Shown here piece after piece: positions 46,101 to 59,217 of a stretch of DNA of 64,000 bases (its first letter is position 1; each line of letters opens with the position of its first letter). A model generated the notes under the pieces. It was not told where the DNA came from and did no database searches. It saw only the letters and a program-made list of their open reading frames with translations. This DNA is from Acanthosepion lycidas (lineage: Eukaryota; Mollusca; Cephalopoda; Sepiida; Sepiidae), in NCBI GenBank assembly GCA_963932145.1, contig OZ010587.1, forward strand, positions 112,879,334 through 112,943,333, in the 5' to 3' direction. Position numbers and translations under genes: made by a program.

Positions 46101-49100
46101 ACTTTCACTTTTTCAGACATCTTCACAATTTTGCTTCATGTCAATGCTGAGCCAGGATGAAGTTTGCAGTATCTCACCGACTTGGGATACGAGACTTTGT
46201 CACATCCACAATTTTCCTATCATCTTTCGCAACTGACTATCACTTTTGCAGTCATCTTGACAAATTTGCTTCATGACAATGCTCAGCTAGGATGACACTT
46301 GCAGAAGCTCACCGACTTGGGATACGAGACTTTGTCACATCCACAATTTTCCTATCATCTTTCGCAACTGACTATCACTTTTGCAGTCATCTTGACAAAT
46401 TTGCTTCATGACAATGCTGAGCCAGGATGACACTTGCAGAAGCTCACCGACTTGGGATACGAGACTTTGTCACATCCACCGTTTTTACTCTCATCTTTCG
46501 AAACTGACTATCACTTTTTCAGCCACCTTGACAATTTTGCTTCAAGAGAATGCTCAGCCAGGATTACATTTGCAGAAGCTCAAAGGCTTGGGATACGAGA
46601 CTTTGTCACATCCACCATTTTCCTCACATCTTTCGCAACTGACTATCAATTTTTCAGCCAACTTCACAATTTTGCTTCATGACAATGCTCAGCCAGGATG
46701 ACTTTACCAGAAGCTCACTGACTTGGGATACGAGACTTTGTCACATCCACCATTATCCTCTCATCTTTCGCAACTGACTATCACTTTTTCAGCAAACTTG
46801 ACAATTTTGCTTCATGACAATGCTCAGCCAGGATGAAGTTTGCAGAATTTCACCGACTTGGGATACGAGAATTTGTCACATCCACCGTTTTTACTCTCTT
46901 CTCTCGCAACTGACTTTCACTTTTTCAGACATCTTCACAATTTTGCTTCATGTCAATGCTGAGCCAGGATGAAGTTTGCAGTATCTCACCGACTTGGGAT
47001 ACGAGACTTTGTCACATCCACAATTTTCCTATCATCTTTCGCAACTGACTATCACTTTTGCAGTCATCTTGACAAATTTGCTTCATGACAATGCTCAGCC
47101 AGGATGACACTTGCAGAAGCTCACCGACTTGGGATACGAGACTTTGTCACATCCACAATTTTCCTATCATCTTTCGCAACTGACTATCACTTTTGCAGTC
47201 ATCTTGACAAATTTGCTTCATGACAATGCTCAGCCAGGATGACACTTGCAGAAGCTCACCGACTTGGGATACGAGACTTTGTCACATCCACAATTTTCCT
47301 ATCATCTTTCGCAACTGACTATCACTTTTGCAGTCATCTTGACAAATTTGCTTCATGACAATGCTGAGCCAGGATGACACTTGCAGAAGCTCACCGACTT
47401 GGGATACGAGACTTTGTCACATCCACAATTTTCCTATCATCTTTCGCAACTGACTATCACTTTTGCAGTTATCTTGACAAATTTGCTTTATGACAATGCT
47501 CAGCCAGGATGACACTTGCAGAAGCTCACCGACTTGGGATACGAGACTTTGTCACATCCACAATTTTCCTATCATCTTTCGCAACTGACTATCACTTTTG
47601 CAGTCATCTTGACAAATTTGCTTCATGACAATGCTCAGCCAGGATGACACTTGCAGAAGCTCACCGACTTGGGATACGAGACTTTGTCACATCCACCGTT
47701 TTTACTCTCATCTTTCGAAACTGACTATCACTTTTTCAGCCATCTTGACAATTTTGCTTCATGACAATGCTCAGCCAGGATGACATTTGCAGAAGCTCAC
47801 CGACTTGGGATAGGAGACTTTGTCACATCCACCGTTTTTACTCTCATCTTTCGAAACTGACTTTCACTTTTTCAGCGACCTTGACAATTTTGCTTCATGA
47901 CAATGCTCAGCCAGGATGAGATTTTCAGAAGCTCACCGACTTGGGATAGGAGACTTTGTCACATCCACCGTTTTTACTCTCATCTTTCGCAACTGACTTT
48001 CACATTTTCAGTCACCTTGACAATTTTGCTTCATGACAATGCTCAGCCAGGATGATATTTGCAGAAGCTCACCGATTTGGGATACGAGACTTTGTCACAT
48101 CCACCATTTTCCTATCACGTTTCGCAAATGACTATCACTTTTTCAGCCATCTTGACAATTTTCCTTCATGACAATTCTCAGCCAGGATGACATTTGCAAA
48201 AGCTCACCGACTTGTGATACGAGACTTTGTCACATCCACCATTTTCCTATCATCTTTCGCAACTGACTATCAGTTTTGCAGTCATCTTGACAAATTTGCT
48301 TCATGACAATGCTCAGCCAGGATGACATTTGCTGAATCTCACCGAGTTGGGATACGAGAATTTGTCACATCCACCGTTTTTATTCTCATCTTTCGCAACT
48401 GACTATCACTTTTTCAGCCATCTTGACAATTTTGCTTCATGACAATGCTCAGCCAGGATAACATTTGCAGAAGCTCGCTGACTTGGGATACGAGACTTTG
48501 TCACATCCACCGTTTTTACTCTCATCTTTCGCAACTGACTATCACTTTTTCAGCCACCTTGACAATTTTGCTTCATGTCAATGCTGAGCCAGGATGAAGT
48601 TTGCAGTATCTCACCGACTTGGGATACGAGACTTTGTCACATCCACAATTTTCCTATCATCTTTCGCAACTGACTATCACTTTTGCAGTCATCTTGACAA
48701 ATTTGCTTCATGACAATGCTCAGCCAGGATGACACTTGCAGAAGCTCACCGACTTGGGATACGAGACTTTGTCACATCCACAATTTTCCTATCATCTTTC
48801 GCAACTGACTATCACTTTTGCAGTCATCTTGACAAATTTGCTTCATGACAATGCTCAGCCAGGATGACACTTGCAGAAGCTCACCGACTTGGGATACGAG
48901 ACTTTGTCACATCCACAATTTTCCTATCATCTTTCGCAACTGACTATCACTTTTGCAGTTATCTTGACAAATTTGCTTTATGACAATGCTCAGCCAGGAT
49001 GACATTTGCAGAAGCTCACCAACTTGGGATACGAGACTTTGTCACATCCACAATTTTCCTATCATCTTTCGCAACTGACTATCACTTTTGCAGTCATCTT

Positions 49101-52100
49101 GACAAATTTGCTTCATGACAATGCTCAGCCAGGATGACACTTGCAGAATCTCACCGACTTGGGATACGAGACTTTGTCACATCCACCGTTTTTACTCTCA
49201 TCTTTCGAAACTGACTATCACTTTTTCAGCCATCTTGACAATTTTGCTTCATGACAATGCTCAGCCAGGATGAGATTTGCAGAAGCTCACCGACTTGGGA
49301 TAGGAGACTTTGTCACATCCACCGTTTTTACTCTCATCTTTCGCAACTGACTTTCACATTTTCAGTCACCTTGACAATTTTGCTTCATGACAATGCTCAG
49401 CCAGGATGATATTTGCAGAAGCTCACCGATTTGGGATACGAGACTTTGTCACATCCACCATTTTCCTATCACGTTTCGCAAATGACTATCACTTTTTCAG
49501 CCATCTTGACAATTTTCCTTCATGACAATTCTCAGCCAGGATGACATTTGCAAAAGCTCACCGACTTGTGATACGAGACTTTGTCACATCCACCATTTTC
49601 CTATCATCTTTCGCAACTGACTATCAGTTTTGCAGTCATCTTGACAAATTTGCTTCATGACAATGCTCAGCCAGGATGACATTTGCTGAATCTCACCGAG
49701 TTGGGATACGAGAATTTGTCACATCCACCGTTTTTATTCTCATCTTTCGCAACTGACTATCACTTTTTCAGCCATCTTGACAATTTTGCTTCATGACAAT
49801 GCTCAGCCAGGATGACATTTGCAGAAGCTCGCTGACTTGGGATACGAGACTTTGTCACATCCACCGTTTTTACTCTCATCTTTCGCAACTGACTATCACT
49901 TTTTCAGCCACCTTGACAATTTTGCTTCATGACAATTCTCAGCCAGGATGACATTTGCAGAAGCTCACCAACTTGGGATACGAGACTTTGTCACATCCAC
50001 CATTTTCCTATCATCTTTCGCAACTGACTATCACTCTTTCAGCCACCTTGACAATTTTGCTTCATGACAATGCTCAGCCAGGATGACACTTGCAGACGCT
50101 CACCGACTTGGGATACGAGACTTTGTCACATCCACAATTTTCCTATCATCTTTCGCAACTGACTATCACTTTTGCAGTCATCTTGACAAATTTGCTTCAT
50201 GACAATGCTCAGCCAGGATGACACTTGCAGAAGCTCACCGACTTGGGATACGAGACTTTGTCACATCCACCGTTTTTACTCTCATCTTTCGAAACTGACT
50301 ATCACTTTTTCAGCCATCTTGACAATTTTGCTTCATGACAATGCTCAGCCAGGATGAAGTTTGCAGAATCTCACCGACTTGGGATACGAGAATTTGTCAC
50401 ATCCACAATTTTCCTATCATGTTTCGCAAATGACTATCACTTTTTCAGCCATCTTGACAATTTTCCTTCATGACAATTCTCAGCCAGGATGACATTTGCA
50501 AAAGCTCACCGACTTGTGATACGAGACTTTGTCGCATCCACCATTTTCCTATCATCTTTCGCAACTGACTATCACTTTTGCAGTCATCTTGACAAATTTG
50601 CTTCATGACAATGCTCAGCCAGGATGACATTTGCTGAATCTCACCGAGTTGGGATACGAGAATTTGTCACATCCACCGTTTTTACTCTCATCTTTCGCAA
50701 CTGACTATCACTTTTTCAGCCACCTTGACAATTTTGCTTCATGTCAATGCTGAGCCAGGATGAAGTTTGCAGTATCTCACCGACTTGGGATACGAGACTT
50801 TGTCACATCCACAATTTTCCTATCATCTTTCGCAACTGACTATCACTTTTGCAGTCATCTTGACAAATTTGCTTCATGACAATGCTCAGCCAGGATGACA
50901 CTTGCAGAAGCTCACCGACTTGGGATACGAGAGTTTGTCACATCCACAATTTTCCTATCATCTTTCGCAACTGACTATCACTTTTGCAGTTATCTTGACA
51001 AATTTGCTTTATGACAATGCTCAGCCAGGATGACATTTGCAGAAGCTCACCAACTTGGGATACGAGACTTTGTCACATCCACCATTTTCATATCATCTTT
51101 CGCAACTGACTATCACTCTTTCAGCCACCTTGACAATTTTGCTTCATGACAATGCTCAGCCAGGATGAAGTTTGCAGAAGCTCACCGACTTGGGATACGA
51201 GACTTTGTCACATCCACAATTTTCCTATCATCTTTCGCAACTGACTATCACTTTTGCAGTCATCTTGACAAATTTGCTTCATGACAATGCTCAGCCAGGA
51301 TGACACTTGCAGAAGCTCACCGACTTGGGATACGAGACTTTGTCACATCCACCGTTTTTACTCTCATCTTTCGAAACTGACTATCACTTTTTCAGCCATC
51401 TTGACAATTTTGCTTCATGACAATGCTCAGCCAGGATGAAGTTTGCAGAATCTCACCGACTTGGGATACGAGAATTTATCACATCCACAATTTTCCTATC
51501 ATGTTTCGCAAATGACTATCACTTTTTCAGCCATCTTGACAATTTTCCTTCATGACAATTCTCAGCCAGGATGACATTTGCAAAAGCTCACCGACTTGTG
51601 ATACGAGACTTTGTCGCATCCACCATTTTCCTATCATCTTTCGCAACTGACTATCACTTTTGCAGTCATCTTGACAAATTTGCTTCATGACAATGCTCAG
51701 CCAGGATGACATTTGCTGAATCTCACCGAGTTGGGATACGAGAATTTGTCACATCCACCGTTTTTACTCTCATCTTTCGCAACTGACTATCACTTTTTCA
51801 GCCACCTTGACAATTTTGCTTCATGTCAATGCTGAGCCAGGATGAAGTTTGCAGTATCTCACCGACTTGGGATACGAGACTTTGTCACATCCACAATTTT
51901 CCTATCATCTTTCGCAACTGACTATCACTTTTGCAGTCATCTTGACAAATTTGCTTCATGACAATGCTCAGCCAGGATGACACTTGCAGAAGCTCACCGA
52001 CTTGGGATACGAGACTTTGTCACATCCACAATTTTCCTATCATCTTTCGCAACTGACTATCACTTTTGCAGTCATCTTGACAAATTTGCTTCATGACAAT

Positions 52101-55100
52101 GCTCAGCCAGGATGACACTTGCAGAAGCTCACCGACTTGGGATACGAGACTTTGTCACATCCACCGTTTTTACTCTCATCTTTCGAAACTGACTATCACT
52201 TTTTCAGCCATCTTGACAATTTTGCTTCATGACAATGCTCAGCCAGGATGAAGTTTGCAGAATCTCACCGACTTGGGATACGAGAATTTGTCACATCCAC
52301 AATTTTCCTATCATGTTTCGCAAATGACTATCACTTTTTCAGCCATCTTGACAATTTTCCTTCATGACAATTCTCAGCCAGGATGACATTTGCAAAAGCT
52401 CACCGACTTGTGATACGAGACTTTGTCGCATCCACCATTTTCCTATCATCTTTCGCAACTGACTATCACTTTTGCAGTCATCTTGACAAATTTGCTTCAT
52501 GACAATGCTCAGCCAGGATGACATTTGCTGAATCTCACCGAGTTGGGATAAGAGAATTTGTCACATCCACCGTTATTACTCTCATCTTTCGCAACTGACG
52601 ATCACTTTTTCAGCCACCTTGACAATTTTGCTTCATGTCAATGCTGAGCCAGGATGAAGTTTGCAGTATCTCACCGACTTGGGATACGAGACTTTGTCAC
52701 ATCCACAATTTTCCTATCATCTTTCGCAACTGACTATCACTTTTGCAGTCATCTTGACAAATTTGCTTCATGACAATGCTCAGCCAGGATGACACTTGCA
52801 GAAGCTCACCGACTTGGGATACGAGACTTTGTCACATCCACAATTTTCCTATCATCTTTCGCAACTGACTATCACTTTTGCAGTCATCTTGACAAATTTG
52901 CTTCATGACAATGCTCAGCCAGGATGACACTTGCAGAAGCTCACCGACTTGGGATACGAGACTTTGTCACATCCACAATTTTCCTATGATCTTTCGCAAC
53001 TGACTATCACTTTTGCAGTCATCTTGACAAATTTGCTTCATGACAATGCTCAGCCAGGATGACACTTGCAGAAGCTCACCGACTTGGGATACGAGACTTT
53101 GTCACATCCACAATTTTCCTATCATCTTTCGCAACTGACTATCACTTTTGCAGTTATCTTGACAAATTTGCTTTATGACAATGCTCAGCCAGGATGACAC
53201 TTGCAGAAGCTCACCGACTTGGGATACGAGACTTTGTCACATCCACAATTTTCCTGTCATCTTTCGCAACTGACTATCACTTTTGCAGTCATCTTGACAA
53301 ATTTGCTTCATGACAATGCTGAGCCAGGATGACACTTGCAGAAGCTCACCGACTTGGGATACGAGACTTTGTCACATCCACCGTTTTTACTCTCATCTTT
53401 CGAAACTGACTATCACTTTTTCAGCCATCTTGACAATTTTGCTTCATGACAATGCTCAGCCAGGATGAAGTTTGCAGAATCTCACCGACTTGGGATACGA
53501 GAATTTGTCACATCCACCGTTTTTACTCTCATCTTTCGAAACTGACTTTCACTTTTTCAGCCACGTTGATAATTTTGCTTCATGACAATGCTCAGCCAGG
53601 ATGAGATTTGCAGAAGCTCACCGACTTGGGATAGGAGACTTTGTCACATCCACCGTTTTTACTCTCATCTTTCGCAACTGACTATCACTTTTTCAGCCAT
53701 CTTGACAATTTTGCTTCATGACAATGCTCAGCCAGGATGAAGTTTGCAGAATCTCACCGACTTGGGATACGAGAATTTGTCACATCCACCGTTTTTACTC
53801 TCATCTTTCGAAACTGACTTTCACATTTTCAGTCACCTTGACAATTTTGCTTCATGACAATGCTCAGCCAGGATGATATTTGCAGAAGCTCACCGATTTG
53901 GGATACGAGACTTTGTCACATCCACCATTTTCCTATCACGTTTCGCAAATGACTATCACTTTTTCAGCCATCTTGACAATTTTCCTTCATGACAATTCTC
54001 AGCCAGGATGACATTTGCAAAAGCTCACCGACTTGTGATACGAGACTTTGTCACATCCACCATTTTCCTATCATCTTTCGCAACTGACTATCAGTTTTGC
54101 AGTCATCTTGACAAATTTGCTTCATGACAATGCTCAGCCAGGATGACATTTGCTGAATCTCACCGAGTTGGGATACGAGAATTTGTCACATCCACCGTTT
54201 TTATTCTCATCTTTCGCAACTGACTATCACTTTTTCAGCCATCTTGACAATTTTGCTTCATGACAATGCTCAGCCAGGATGACATTTGCAGAAGCTCGCT
54301 GACTTGGGATACGAGACTTTGTCACATCCACCGTTTTTACTCTCATCTTTCGCAACTGACTATCACTCTTTCAGCCACCTTGACAATTTTGCTTCATGAC
54401 AATGCTCAGCCAGGATGAAGTTTGCAGAAGCTCACCGACTTGGGATACGAGACTTTGTCACATCCACAATTTTCCTATCATCTTTCGCAACTGACTATCA
54501 CTTTTGCAGTCATCTTGACAAATTTGCTTCATGACAATGCTCAGCCAGGATGACACTTGCAGAAGCTCACCGACTTGGGATACGAGACTTTGTCACATCC
54601 ACCGTTTTTACTCTCATCTTTCGAAACTGACTATCACTTTTTCAGCCATCTTGACAATTTTGCTTCATGACAATGCTCAGCCAGGATGAAGTTTGCAGAA
54701 TCTCACCGACTTGGGATACGAGAATTTGTCACATCCACAATTTTCCTATCATGTTTCGCAAATGACTATCACTTTTTCAGCCATCTTGACAATTTTCCTT
54801 CATGACAATTCTCAGCCAGGATGACATTTGCAAAAGCTCACCGACTTGTGATACGAGACTTTGTCGCATCCACCATTTTCCTATCATCTTTCGCAACTGA
54901 CTATCACTTTTGCAGTCATCTTGACAAATTTGCTTCATGACAATGCTCAGCCAGGATGACATTTGCTGAATCTCACCGAGTTGGGATACGAGAATTTCTC
55001 ACATCCACCGTTTTTACTCTCATCTTTCGCAACTGACTATCACTTTTTCAGCCACCTTGACAATTTTGCTTCATGACAATTCTCAGCCTGGATGACATTT

Positions 55101-56415
55101 GCAGAAGCTCACCAACTTGGGATACGAGACTTTGTCACATCCACCATTTTCCTATCATCTTTCGCAACTGACTATCACTCTTTCAGCCACCTTGACAATT
55201 TTGCTTCATGACAATGCTCAGCCAGGATGAAGTTTGCAGAATCTCACCGACTTGGGATACGAGACTTTGTCACATCCACCGTTTTTACTCTTATCTTTCG
55301 CAACTGACTTTCACTTTTTCAGCCATCTTGACAATTTTGCTTCAGGACAATGCTCAGCCAGGATGATATTTGCAAAAGCTCATCGACTTGGGATACGAGA
55401 CTTTTCACATCCACCATTTTCTTATCATCTTTCGCAAATGACTATCACTCTTTCAGCCACCTTGACAATTTTGCTTCATGACAATGCTCAGCCAGGATGA
55501 AGTTTGCAGAAGCTCTCCGACTTGGGATACGAGACTTTTCACATCCACGATTTTCCTCTCATCTTTCGCAACTGACTATCACTCTTTCAGCCACCTTGAC
55601 AATTTTGCTTCATGACAATGCTCAGCCAGGAAGACATTTGCAGAAGCTTACCGACTTGGGGTACGAGACTTTGTCACATCCACCGTTTTTACTCTCATCT
55701 TTCGCAACTGAATTTCACTTTTTCAGCCATCTTGACAATTTTGCTTCATGACAATTCTCAGCCAGGATGACATTTGCAGAAGCTCGCTGACTTGGGATAC
55801 GAGACTTTGTCACATCCACCGTTTTTACTCTCATCTTTCGCAACTGACTATCACTTTTTCAGCCATCTTGACAATTTTGCTTCAGGACAATGCTCAGCCA
55901 GGATGATATTTGCAAAAGCTCACCGACTTGGGATACGAGACTTTTCACATCCACCATTTTCTTATCATCTTTCGCAACTGACTATCACTCTTTCAGCCAC
56001 CTTGACAATTTTGCTTCATGACAATGCTCAGCCAGGATGAAGTTTGCAGAAGCTCTCCGACTTGGGATACGAGACTTTTCACATCCACCATTTTCCTCTC
56101 ATCTTTCGCAACTGACTATCACTCTTTCAGCCACCTTGACAATTTTGCTTCATGACAATGCTCAGCCAGGAAGACATTTGCAGAAGCTCACCGACTTGGG
56201 GTACGAGACTTTGTCACATCCACCGTTTTTACTCTCATCTTTCGCAACTGACTTTCACTTTTTCAGCCATCTTGACAATTTTCCTTCATGACAATGCTCA
56301 GCCAGGATGAGATTTGCAGAAACTCACCGACTTGAGATATGAGACTTTGTCACATCCACCATTTTCCTCTCATCTTTTCGCAACTGACTACCATTTTTTC
56401 AGCCATCTGGGCAAT
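43163..56415 (+). repeat. 135/136-bp satellite derived from mariner transposase
   Basis: About 98 head-to-tail units. Landmark spacing at 45196, 45331 and 45466 is exactly 135 bp. Units carrying the 'ccgtttttactctc' variant are 136 bp. Translating one unit gives 'LLHDNAQPG', 'LQKLTDLGYETLSHPPF' and, one frame over, 'TDYHFFSHLDNF', the second and third catalytic-Asp region of a mariner transposase. All units examined share a missing base in 'tcgcaactgac' that shifts frame between the two halves. The consensus also carries TGA after 'gcttca', so it is not coding. Several variant classes exist and are organised in higher-order blocks. Edge units (43.2-44.0 and 56.3-56.4 kb) are more diverged than central ones. 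Confidence 0.95.
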
Positions 56416-56582
56416 TTCGTAAGTTCTTAAGCCTAAAGACATTCCCTTGCAAAGAATTTGCAAAATATGTATCAAAAGATTTATTGGCTTCCAAAAGTTT
56501 ACAGATATATTGTATAGGTATAAATAAAATTGTAACGAGATGGCAGAACTGTACAGATGTTCATGGTTTCTATTTTGACTGA
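56399..56582 (+). pseudogene. Mariner transposase, C-terminus
   Basis: Directly after the last satellite unit the frame reads 'FAKYVSKDLLASKSLQIYCI', then 'GINKIVTRWQNCTDVHGFYF' and Asp-stop at 56577-56582. The 'GINKLV.RWQ.C' block close to the stop is the standard C-terminal end of mariner transposases. It restores colinearity with 42877-43190 across the array. Confidence 0.88.
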
Positions 56583-57243
56583 TTTAAACACTCTTTAAAT
56601 GCATTAATTCAGGAATATTAACTTAATATGTCCTCTTTTCTCAGCTTCACTCTTGATATAACATTCAAACAACAATTTGTTTTCCTCTTTTTCCAAGGCA
56701 GCTCTTCTGCTAGTCCTTATGCATTCGGTAATTAGATTGCCCCAGTTTCAGTAATGTTACCCATTACTCCTGCAGCGGGGAGGAGGGTCACTAACACATA
56801 AAATATTCCTGTAGTCAGAGAAAGTCTCCTCCTCCGTTTGGCCCGTTACATTTACAGTAATTTTTCTCTTAATAATGAATGTTATATTCTTTTTCCTTCC
56901 CTATTGATTTTATTTAGTGACTCTTTCGCCTGTTAACGTTTGTCGTGACTACAACACTAAATGGATTGCATCCAAGTCTCAGAGAACCTATCTACCCTCA
57001 GAGATATGTTACCGAAGTTTAAGTATCCGAATAGGCTTTCAGCACACCTGGGCAGCAACCCAGGTATTTTTCCTTCCCCATGCAATCATTATTATTCTAA
57101 GAATAAACAGATCATTCAAGTCGGGTGCAAAATCGTGACTAAAAAGTAAATAATGAAAATAGAAATGTTATAAATTCAAACCAGCCAAATTAACCATTTC
57201 AACTGTTTTACAAAAACTGACATCACTGTGAATATTAAACTTA
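56583..57243. other. No gene recognised
   Basis: Contains a less AT-rich patch at 56740-57120 with two overlapping ~65-75 codon frames, neither of a recognised family. The right terminal repeat of the mariner was not identified. Confidence 0.5.
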
Positions 57244-57340
57244 ACCAGGAACGCAAATCATGAAAACAGACACGCTTGAATGGAGATGGTGATTCACTGA
57301 GAATTGTGCAAACGAATTTGTTTTCATAATTTTGTAGATA
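57244..57340 (+). repeat. Left copy of a ~90-bp direct duplication
   Basis: Landmarks 'aaccaggaacgcaaatcat', 'cttgaatggagatggtgatt' and 'cactgagaattgtgcaaacg' recur in the same order and orientation at 63370-63455, on the other side of the 80-bp satellite. Confidence 0.88.
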
Positions 57341-58194
57341 ACGTTATTTCAAAATATATTTTATATATTTCTTTTTATAAATTCTTGTTATAAATTTCCC
57401 CATTTTTTTTCCTTTTTCTAATCTTGAGATTTACTTTTTCATTCTTTCTATCTACTCTGAAATGTGTTTATCTAGATAAATACTCTCAAACATATTCAAA
57501 TCTTTAATGGGAGGCAAAATCCAGGTCTTATAAATACCATTCTATGGCCACCATTTTATTTTATTTTAATTTGTTTTATTTTTATTTATTTATTTTTTAT
57601 TTATTTTATTTATTTATTTATTTTATTTTATTTTTTTATTTATTACAGATATAAAATTATAAATAATTTTAAATTTTATAAAGTTTTTCTTTTAAAGGGT
57701 ACATTTTATATATTTCTCAAAGATATTTTAATTGTTGAATTAAACAGTGTGTAGATTTTTATTTAATTAAAATATTTTAATATCAAAGCCTTAATAATGA
57801 ATAACTAAAAATAAGTTTAAACTTTTCTAAAATAATTGGCTGCAAATTAGTATTTATTATAAAATGACTAGTTCGAGTAAAATCTGCATTTTAAATCAGT
57901 TTTTTTTTTTTCTAGTTATTCAAGATGACAGGATAATGACTTATCCCTTGGGTGTTGATAAATAAGATTATCCATTATGTTATCCCCTCTGTTCTTCTAT
58001 CACTCTTTATCTGTATCTTCATGTTCTCTCCCTAATCCTTTCCAATCTTAATTTGATCATCCATGATTTTTATTTAAATATGGAGTAATTTTATATGCAA
58101 CAAATAAGAAATTCCCAAATATTTTGTATTGAATCTGTTTCTGCTACTATGGAATATGAAAGACAAACAGTGTAATAGATTTCAACACAGGAAG
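57341..58194. other. No gene; TTTAT-rich stretch
   Basis: 57545-57650 is a degenerate (TTTAT)n-type tract. Otherwise AT-rich with no coding signal. Confidence 0.6.
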
Positions 58195-58450
58195 TTTGCA
58201 GGCTCATCAAAAGCCTTGACTCTACAAAGGCTGGTGGCCTGGATAAAATCTTTGTGGTTTTTTCTTAAGAACTTTAGAGTTATCCCCAATCTTGGCCAAG
58301 TTGTTTAACTGCTGCCTGAAAGAGAAATATTTACCAAGTCTCTAGAAAATGGCAGCAGTCTGTTTTCAAGAAAGCCCTTATCCTAATCAAAGACTCCTCA
58401 GCAAACTCTTGGTCTGTGATCAACAAGGTTGTTGATCATTTCAGTTTCAA
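58195..58450 (+). pseudogene. Non-LTR RT fragment (Jockey/CR1-type)
   Basis: Mixed frames give 'LIKSLDSTKAGGLDKI', 'ELSPILAKLFNCCLKEKYLP', 'KMAAVCFQ' and 'SVINKVVDHF'. In order these are the 'DS.KA.G.D.I' and fingers region of APE-type LINE reverse transcriptases. Stops and shifts are frequent. The fragment ends just before the 80-bp satellite at 58494. Confidence 0.75.
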
Positions 58451-58493
58451 ATTTAAAACCTTTTCATCATTACCTGGTTTTCACTTCTTGTTT

Positions 58494-59184
58494 CTTCATA
58501 TACGCCTAGCAAGTCTCTCTTTCTTTTGTCTCCATCCCTTCCGCCATTCTCTTTCTCACTCTCTCTTTCTTTCTCTCATATACGCCTAGCAAGTCTCTCT
58601 TTCTTTTCTCTCCATCCCTTCCTCCATTCTCTTTCTCTCTCTCTCTTTCTCTCTCTCATATACGCCTAGCAAGTCTCTCTTTCTTTTGTCTCCATCCCTT
58701 CCTCCATTCTCTTTCTCTCTCTCTCTTTCTTTCTCTCATATACGCCTAGCAAGTCTCTCTTTCTTTTCTCTCCATTCCTTCCTCCATTCTCTTTCTCTCT
58801 CTCTTTCTCTCTCTCATATACGCCTAGCAAGTCTCTCTTTCTTTTCTCTCCATCCCTTCCTCCATTCTCTTTCTCTCTCTCTCTCTTTCTCTCTCTCATA
58901 TACGCCTAGCAAGTCTCTCTTTCTTTTGTCTCCATCCCTTCCTCCATTCTCTTTCTCTCTCTCTCTTTCTCTCTCTCATATACGCCTAGCAAGTCTCTCA
59001 TTCTTTTGTCTCCATCCCTTCCTCCATTCTCTTTCTCTCTCTCTCTCTTTCTCTCTCTCATATACGCCTAGCAAGTCTCTCTTTCTTTTGTCTCCATCCC
59101 TTCCTCCATTCTCTTTCTCTCTCTCTTTCTCTCTCTCATATACGCCTAGCAAGTCTCTCTTTCTTTTGTCTCCACCCCTTCCTC

Positions 59185-59217
<33 letters not shown>

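Larger units (their letters stand above)
42877..56582 (+). mobile_element. Mariner copy expanded internally by a 13-kb satellite
   Basis: Transposase sequence is colinear from the first catalytic region (42877) to about 43170. It is then interrupted by ~98 tandem copies of the next ~45 codons, and continues through the C-terminus and stop codon at 56580-56582. The element thus spans 13.7 kb where the corresponding coding stretch should be well under 1 kb. Terminal inverted repeats were not identified. The reading of 'one element, internally amplified' rests on the clean colinearity of the three parts. Confidence 0.85.

Noticed and set aside
50445..54962. Four identical 61-codon - strand frames ('MSSWLSIVMKQ...')
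   Set aside because: They are the antisense reading of one higher-order block. They are useful as a marker of block duplication but have no coding evidence.
43190..56400. Possible CRISPR-like array (regular repeats)
   Set aside because: Units are contiguous and similar over their whole length, with no repeat/spacer alternation, in what is clearly animal DNA.
43190..56400. CENP-B-box-like motif in the satellite
   Set aside because: The monomer has 'tttcg' but not the required downstream CGGG at the right spacing. Centromere function remains untested.
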